Part shown: positions 59,280 through 64,000 of the stretch, piece by piece
Position numbering within the stretch: the stretch's first letter is position 1
Layout of the letters: the number at the start of each line of letters is the position of its first letter
Source: Chryseobacterium rhizoplanae
GTDB lineage: Bacteria; Bacteroidota; Bacteroidia; Flavobacteriales; Weeksellaceae
DNA length: 64,000 nucleotides
Reading direction: 5' to 3'
Assembly (NCBI RefSeq): GCF_900182655.1
Contig: NZ_FXTC01000002.1
Span: 620,001-684,000, forward strand
Notes under the pieces: model-generated
What the model was told of the DNA's origin: nothing
What the model saw: the letters and a program-made list of their open reading frames with translations, nothing else
The model's database searches: none
Program-made: the position numbers and the translations under genes

Positions 59280-61193
59280 TTAATCTACGTCTTTATTTAA
59301 AAATCTGTTTTCTCTGATCTGCATAGAGCCATTGTTGTCAGACAGATAGGTGTTGATGTTCTGATCTGAAGCATTGGTTCCGTCGATCGAAATATTTTTT
59401 CTTTTGAAAGCAGGAATAGATTCAAATTCACTCGTGCTGTCAAAGCTTTGGTAGCGGGAATTGAATTCTTTTAATTTATTTCTTCTTTCAATCACTCTGT
59501 CCTGGTCAATCGTTTTATTCACAAAAGTGAATTCTGATTCTTCCGTTTTCGGAGTTTCAATTTCTGTTTTGTTTTCAAAAGCAGTTCTTGTTTCAGCTTT
59601 TGGTTCTTCCTGTTTCTGGTAGAAGGTTTCAATCTTCTGAGCCGGTTCAGCTACAGCAGCATTGCTTGGGTTGCTAAACTCTGCTTTTGGCTGTCCGAAA
59701 TCAGTATTAGGCTCATTTCTGACAGGTTCGTTAACAAAGAAACTGAATTCAACAGGCTTTTCTTCTGCAAAAGAGCTATTGAAAGTACTTCCTGATTGGG
59801 GCTCATCTTTTTTATTTTCGAAATCAAATGAGAAAGACTGAATTTCCAGGTCATTTGGATCTTCATTCTCTTCGTCAATAGAAAATAAGCTGTATTCCTG
59901 CTCACTTTCTTCTTCGTTTTTCCAAGCCTGTTCAGGAGTATTTATGATATTTTCTTCTTTATCAGTGAATTTGATTTCGGGTTTCACTGGCTCTTCTTCA
60001 AGAATCATTTTTTTTTCAATAGATGTTACCTTGAACTGTGTGCTGTGGTCTTCATCATCTAATCTGAAATGATTGGCTCTGCTTGAATCATAGGCTGTCT
60101 CTGGTGCAGACTCTCTTTCTTCTCTTGTTTTGAAGGGCGAGTTTTTCGGAGCATCAAAGCTGTCGTTAAGACTGATTCTGATTTTCTCTGTAGGTCCTGC
60201 AAATTTCTTGTTCTCGTTAGAGAATCCTGTTGCGATAACAAGAACGCTTACTGCATCTCCCAATTCTTCATCAGCCCCAACCCCGAAGATAATATCCGCT
60301 GTGTTTCCTGCTTCTTTCTGGATGTGGTCCATGATGATACCAATCTCATCCATGGTTACTTCTTCAGCACCACTTCTGATCAATAACAGAACGTTTTTGG
60401 CACCTGTAATCTTATTATCATTCAATAATGGAGAATCAAGGGCTTTTCTTACCGCTTCTTCGGCTTTATTTTCACCTGAAGCAGTTCCTGTAGACATCAA
60501 CGCGGTACCTGAATTCTGAAGTACAGATTTAGCATCTCTAAAGTCAATGTTTACATCAAAGTAACCTGTAATAACTTCTGCCATCCCTTTGGCTGCATTA
60601 GCTAAAACTTCATCGGCTTTTGAGAATCCCTGCTTGAATCCAAGGTTTCCGAACTGCTGTCTCAGTTTATCATTGTTGATGACAATTAATGAATCAACAT
60701 TATTTTTTAGTTTATCAAGACCGTTTTCAGCCTGATCTAATCTTCTTTTACCTTCAAAGCTGAAAGGAACGGTAACAATACCTACTGTTAGAATTCCCAT
60801 GTCTTTTGCTACTTTAGCAATGACAGGAGCGGCTCCGGTACCGGTACCACCACCCATTCCGGCAGTGATAAACACCATTTTGGTGTTTTGGCCCATAGCA
60901 GCTTTAATATCTTCAATACTTTCGATTGCAGATTTCTCTCCAACCTCAGGGTCTGCACCAGCTCCAAGACCTTCTGTAATTGTGGTTCCTAACTGAACTT
61001 TATTAGCAACCGGGTTATTATCAAGAGTCTGAGCATCTGTATTACAAATCACGAAATCAACGCCGTGAATTCCTTTCTCGTACATGTGTTTCAGAGCGTT
61101 GTTTCCACCGCCCCCTACACCGATTACTTTTATGATGGATGAATTTCCTTTTGGCAAATCAAATGAAAATCCTTGTGTACCTATATTTTCCAT
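59280..61193 (-). CDS. ftsZ: Cell division protein FtsZ with long C-terminal linker
   Basis: The 637-residue protein has the tubulin-like GTPase: VGGGGNNALKHM, the signature GGGTGTGAAPVIAK and the T7 region KSVLQNSGTALMSTG. About 270 residues of acidic, disordered linker follow residue 330. Near the end SIPAFKRKNIS resembles the conserved C-terminal peptide (IPAFLRK) that binds FtsA. About 35 further residues follow it. FtsZ forms the division ring. It lies behind ftsA in the dcw cluster. Confidence 0.95.
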   Translation of the reverse strand: MENIGTQGFSFDLPKGNSSIIKVIGVGGGGNNALKHMYEKGIHGVDFVICNTDAQTLDNNPVANKVQLGTTITEGLGAGADPEVGEKSAIESIEDIKAAMGQNTKMVFITAGMGGGTGTGAAPVIAKVAKDMGILTVGIVTVPFSFEGKRRLDQAENGLDKLKNNVDSLIVINNDKLRQQFGNLGFKQGFSKADEVLANAAKGMAEVITGYFDVNIDFRDAKSVLQNSGTALMSTGTASGENKAEEAVRKALDSPLLNDNKITGAKNVLLLIRSGAEEVTMDEIGIIMDHIQKEAGNTADIIFGVGADEELGDAVSVLVIATGFSNENKKFAGPTEKIRISLNDSFDAPKNSPFKTREERESAPETAYDSSRANHFRLDDEDHSTQFKVTSIEKKMILEEEPVKPEIKFTDKEENIINTPEQAWKNEEESEQEYSLFSIDEENEDPNDLEIQSFSFDFENKKDEPQSGSTFNSSFAEEKPVEFSFFVNEPVRNEPNTDFGQPKAEFSNPSNAAVAEPAQKIETFYQKQEEPKAETRTAFENKTEIETPKTEESEFTFVNKTIDQDRVIERRNKLKEFNSRYQSFDSTSEFESIPAFKRKNISIDGTNASDQNINTYLSDNNGSMQIRENRFLNKDVD

Positions 61194-61283
61194 AACTATA
61201 TTTTTAATAATTATAATTGATAACTGATCAATGATAATTGATAAGGAAAAGATCGTTTATCGCTTATCATCATCATTTATAAT

Positions 61284-62669
61284 TTACTCTACTTCTTCAA
61301 AGAATTTTTTTACTTTTTCCATAAGCGACTGCCCGAAGGTCAATTTCGCCTTTCTGTTCTCCTGTCTTTCATTCTCAAAAGACGGGTGCTCCTGAACAGG
61401 TGCTGCCTGCTGAACCGGCTGAACAGTTTCTGTCTGTACTGAAGCGGTTTCCTGCTTTGGCTGTTCTGCAGCAACTTCTATGATTTCATCAGCATTCTGC
61501 TTTTTGTCTCTGATCTTTAAACTCTCCATCAGTAACCCGATAGACGTAGCAAATTCAGGGCCTTTCAGGTACTGATTTTTATCATTGGCGATATATTCAT
61601 TCGCAAAACCGATTCTGCTGTCAAAACCTGTGGTATAATTGGCCAGCTGACGAAGATGTTTTAAGTTTGAACCACCGCCTGTAAGAACGATTCCGGCAAT
61701 AAGCTTTTTCTTTTGTTCAAAAGCACCATACGCTTTCAGTTCTGTATTAACCATTTCCAAAACTTCTTCTACTCTTGCATTGATGATCTGTGCCAGAGTT
61801 TTTAAAGAAATTTCTTTGTCCGGTCTGCCGTGAAGCCCCGGAATGGTTACAAAAGTACTGTCTTTTTCTAATTCGGGAACAGCCGAACCAAACTTTACTT
61901 TAAGTTGTTCTGCATGTTTCTCTATAATGGAACAACCTTCTTTGATATCTTCGGTAATAATTCCGCCTCCGTATGGAATCACACAGGTATGACGGATGAT
62001 ATTATCCTTAAATATCGCAATATCTGTTGTACCACCACCAATGTCAACAATCGCTACACCGGCTTCTTTTTCTTCTTTTGTAAGAACAGCTTCTGAAGAG
62101 GCCAATGGTTCTAAAGTAAGGGCTTCCATTTCTAATCCGGCTTCACGAACGCATCTTGCAATATTTCTGATGCTGCCCATTTGACCTACTACAACGTGGA
62201 AGTTAGCTTCTAAACGCTTTCCATGCATACCAACGGGCTCCTGAATTTCACCCTCGGAATCCACTTTATATTCTTGAGGAAGTACGTGGATAATTTCTTC
62301 TCCAGGAAGCATAACCAGCTTTTTCACCTGATCTTTTAATGCTTCAATGTCATCGTCTGTAATAAATTTGTCAGGATGTTCACGCATAATATAATCGGAG
62401 TGCTGCAGAGAACGAATGTGTTTTCCTGCAATACCTACCGTAACTTTGCGGATAGGAACGCCGGCACTGGATTGTGCTTCGGATACTGCAGCCTTGATTG
62501 AATTAATAGTCTGTGAAATATTATTCACAATACCTTTATGAACACCAAGACTTTTAGCTTTTCCTACACCGAGAACTTCTATTTTCCCGTGTGCATTCCT
62601 TCTTCCGACAATCGCGACTATCTTTGTTGTCCCGATGTCCAGACCTACTGAATACTCTTGATTTTCCAT
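61284..62669 (-). CDS. ftsA: Cell division protein FtsA
   Basis: The 461-residue actin-fold ATPase has the phosphate-1 motif VGLDIGTTKIVAIVG, the 1C subdomain, VAIVDIGGGTTDIAIF and the adenosine motif GIVLTGGGSNLKHL. A Gln/Pro-rich linker leads to the C-terminal amphipathic helix (SLMEKVKKFFEEVE) that tethers FtsA, and thus FtsZ, to the membrane. It sits between ftsQ and ftsZ. Confidence 0.95.
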   Translation of the reverse strand: MENQEYSVGLDIGTTKIVAIVGRRNAHGKIEVLGVGKAKSLGVHKGIVNNISQTINSIKAAVSEAQSSAGVPIRKVTVGIAGKHIRSLQHSDYIMREHPDKFITDDDIEALKDQVKKLVMLPGEEIIHVLPQEYKVDSEGEIQEPVGMHGKRLEANFHVVVGQMGSIRNIARCVREAGLEMEALTLEPLASSEAVLTKEEKEAGVAIVDIGGGTTDIAIFKDNIIRHTCVIPYGGGIITEDIKEGCSIIEKHAEQLKVKFGSAVPELEKDSTFVTIPGLHGRPDKEISLKTLAQIINARVEEVLEMVNTELKAYGAFEQKKKLIAGIVLTGGGSNLKHLRQLANYTTGFDSRIGFANEYIANDKNQYLKGPEFATSIGLLMESLKIRDKKQNADEIIEVAAEQPKQETASVQTETVQPVQQAAPVQEHPSFENERQENRKAKLTFGQSLMEKVKKFFEEVE

Positions 62670-62756
62670 TTTTATATCGATTTGATTTTTTCTACTTTTT
62701 CCTTTTTTTTCTCTAAGAATGATCTCCTGTTTGTGTATTGAATGTCCCGGAAGGAC

Positions 62757-63722
62757 TTATTCTATTTTTACTTTTGCCTTTGGCTTGGACAAGGCCTTAG
62801 CGCTTGATTTTTTCTCTGGTTTTTTCACTTCTTTTGTATGTGTTTTTGTGCTTTCTTTTGTTTTTACAGGTGAGGGGCTTGTCTTTTTTGATTCCGTTAT
62901 CTTTAGCTTAGCCTCTGTCTTCTTTACTGTTGACATTGGAGTAGGAGCTTTTGCCAGTTCCATTTTTCCAGCTTTTAAAATACTGTCATTTTCTTTAAAA
63001 TAAGGGTTTAAAGTAGTAACAATCTGATTCTGGTATTTTACTGAAACCATGCTGTACTTCTGTGGATCCTGATACACAAGATATTTTTCCACAAAGGTTT
63101 TAAATCCTTTTACTTTAAAATCAATATTATCCAGATCTCCAATTTCTACCCGGTAATTTCCTTCACTTGTCAGAAGACTGTAGCTGTCTTTGCTTTTTGA
63201 AATCCCGATAAAATATTTCTTACTGAAATCATCTTTATCTATCTTTCCTACCAGCTCTGCCAGCTTTTCATATTCATCCGGCTGTACATTTCCGGTTACC
63301 AGCATACATGGGTGAGAATAGGTTCTTGAAATTGGAAATTCAACTCCTTTTTCATCTACATAAAAGTCTTTTCCATCCTTATTAAGCCTGAAAACAGGAA
63401 CTCTCTGCTTGATATCCAGATTCAGTTTTCCATTCAGGTTCAGATAAACATTGGCACTATCGACCGCTGGAAGTGCATTGATTCTTTTTTCCAAGGACGG
63501 AATATTAAGATCACCTACTTTTCCGGAAGGATTTTCTTTTTTTACAATCTCCCTGATATCTTTTTCATCTACAAAATAAACCGGAGTTTTTTCACTCATT
63601 TTTACAGAAATCTTATTGTCTGTAATCTGTTGGTGGCTGAATCTCTTCAACGAGAAACTCAGTAACAATCCAAGGATGATTACAGTGACAGCAATTTTTA
63701 ATATTCTGTATTTATTTTTCAT
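62757..63722 (-). CDS. ftsQ: Cell division protein FtsQ/DivIB
   Basis: The 321-residue protein has a short cytosolic N-terminus and one membrane helix (ILKIAVTVIILGLLLSFSL). A POTRA-like region follows (PVYFVDEKDIREIVKKEN, NIPSLEKRINALPAVDSANVYLNLNGKLNLDIKQRVPVFRL). It ends in a beta domain and a long Lys/Ser/Thr-rich tail of about 65 residues. FtsQ links early and late divisome proteins in the periplasm. The position between murC and ftsA confirms the identity. Confidence 0.9.
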   Translation of the reverse strand: MKNKYRILKIAVTVIILGLLLSFSLKRFSHQQITDNKISVKMSEKTPVYFVDEKDIREIVKKENPSGKVGDLNIPSLEKRINALPAVDSANVYLNLNGKLNLDIKQRVPVFRLNKDGKDFYVDEKGVEFPISRTYSHPCMLVTGNVQPDEYEKLAELVGKIDKDDFSKKYFIGISKSKDSYSLLTSEGNYRVEIGDLDNIDFKVKGFKTFVEKYLVYQDPQKYSMVSVKYQNQIVTTLNPYFKENDSILKAGKMELAKAPTPMSTVKKTEAKLKITESKKTSPSPVKTKESTKTHTKEVKKPEKKSSAKALSKPKAKVKIE

Positions 63723-63787
63723 ACATTTTTTGTATTCATGTATTTATGTAAAGTGTATTCATGAATACTTAAATACATTATTACTTT

Positions 63788-64000
63788 TTACAATTTACTT
63801 ATCCATTCACAGATAGGATCATACAGGGTGTCTATATTTCCTGCACCTACGGTAAGAAGGATGTCAAAATCTTTTTCTTTTATTTTTTCAAAAGCATCTG
63901 ATAATGTTGATACTTCTTTTTTATCTAATGTTACTTTGTCCAGCAGCCAGCTTGAAGTAATTCCTTCAAAGTTTTCCTGAAGTTCTCTTGCAGGATAAAT
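63788..64000 (-). CDS. murC: UDP-N-acetylmuramate-L-alanine ligase (MurC), C-terminal fragment
   Basis: The last 70 codons lie in the window; the rest is beyond its end. The peptide reads IYPARELQENFEGITSSWLL, then FDILLTVGAGNIDTLYDPI and stop. This matches the MurC C-terminal domain, where the YPARE-like and GAGDI(D/E)-like strands are conserved. MurC adds L-Ala to UDP-MurNAc in peptidoglycan synthesis. Order murC-ftsQ-ftsA-ftsZ is typical of the Bacteroidota dcw cluster. Confidence 0.9.
   Translation of the reverse strand: MYPARELQENFEGITSSWLLDKVTLDKKEVSTLSDAFEKIKEKDFDILLTVGAGNIDTLYDPICEWISKL

Overview
The window reads as a chromosomal segment of a Bacteroidota bacterium of the Flavobacteriia, most likely Chryseobacterium or a close Weeksellaceae relative. 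Signs are T9SS C-terminal sorting domains, GLPGLI, DUF4421, DUF5690 and DUF3127 family proteins, TonB-dependent receptors with carboxypeptidase-regulatory N-domains, promoters of the TTG-N19-TAnnTTTG type, weak Shine-Dalgarno signals, and a low G+C content. The organism assignment rests on recognised families only; no database was searched.

Layout. (1) 1-767: the 3' end of lepA and a DUF1579 lipoprotein. (2) 864-11490: the most remarkable region, a 13-gene NAD/ADP-ribose island. It begins with an NrtR-like Nudix-wHTH regulator, followed by NADAR, a prolyl-hydroxylase-like dioxygenase, a small helical protein, a vWA protein, a divergent PurA paralogue, a macro domain, DUF4291, a TIGR02452/PARG-like protein, DUF2971, a sirtuin, an ADP-ribosylglycohydrolase, KptA (RNA 2'-phosphotransferase) and a metallophosphoesterase. 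Four copies of a 19-bp box (TTGYGT/TAGCGT-N7-ACRCAA) lie at its three transcription starts, including that of the regulator itself, so the island appears to be one autoregulated regulon. (3) 11582-20414: M14 peptidase, T9SS protein, JmjC-like cupin, TonB-type barrel, DinB, GLPGLI protein, then a short promoter-terminator unit without an intact gene. (4) 20429-22917: feoAB plus a Cys-rich small protein. (5) 22983-31615: DUF4421 protein, glmM, Crp-type regulator, two tandem MITE-like repeats, an MDR oxidoreductase, a TPR protein, a lipoprotein, an EamA transporter and aat. (6) 31676-32884: DUF3127 protein and a tRNA locus (Leu-TAG, Gly-GCC, Leu-TAA) followed by a second Leu-TAG/Leu-TAA pair with a tRNA-Gly relic between them.

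(7) 33061-37127: secreted protein, XRE regulator with a divergent broken reading frame, MocR-type regulator, GNAT. (8) 37201-46605, minus strand: a probable phosphonate/organophosphorus uptake and breakdown cluster (T9SS phosphodiesterase, PhnX-like HAD hydrolase, TIGR03364 FAD oxidoreductase, DUF5690 transporter, TonB receptor, XRE-cupin regulator). (9) 46799-56197: two-component system, DUF1275 protein, mutL, rhomboid protease, two tandem EEP-family proteins and two small lipoproteins. (10) 56253-64000, minus strand: GH3-type adenylating enzyme, bacilliredoxin, then the division cluster murC-ftsQ-ftsA-ftsZ-yqeY.

How the island may work (inference): KptA releases ADP-ribose cyclic phosphate from 2'-phosphorylated RNA, the sirtuin makes O-acyl-ADP-ribose, and NADAR, the macro domain, the PARG-like and the ARH-type proteins remove or process ADP-ribose. 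All these products converge on ADP-ribose or its derivatives, the type of ligand bound by Nudix-family NrtR regulators. This suggests a sensing loop for ADP-ribosylation or RNA damage.
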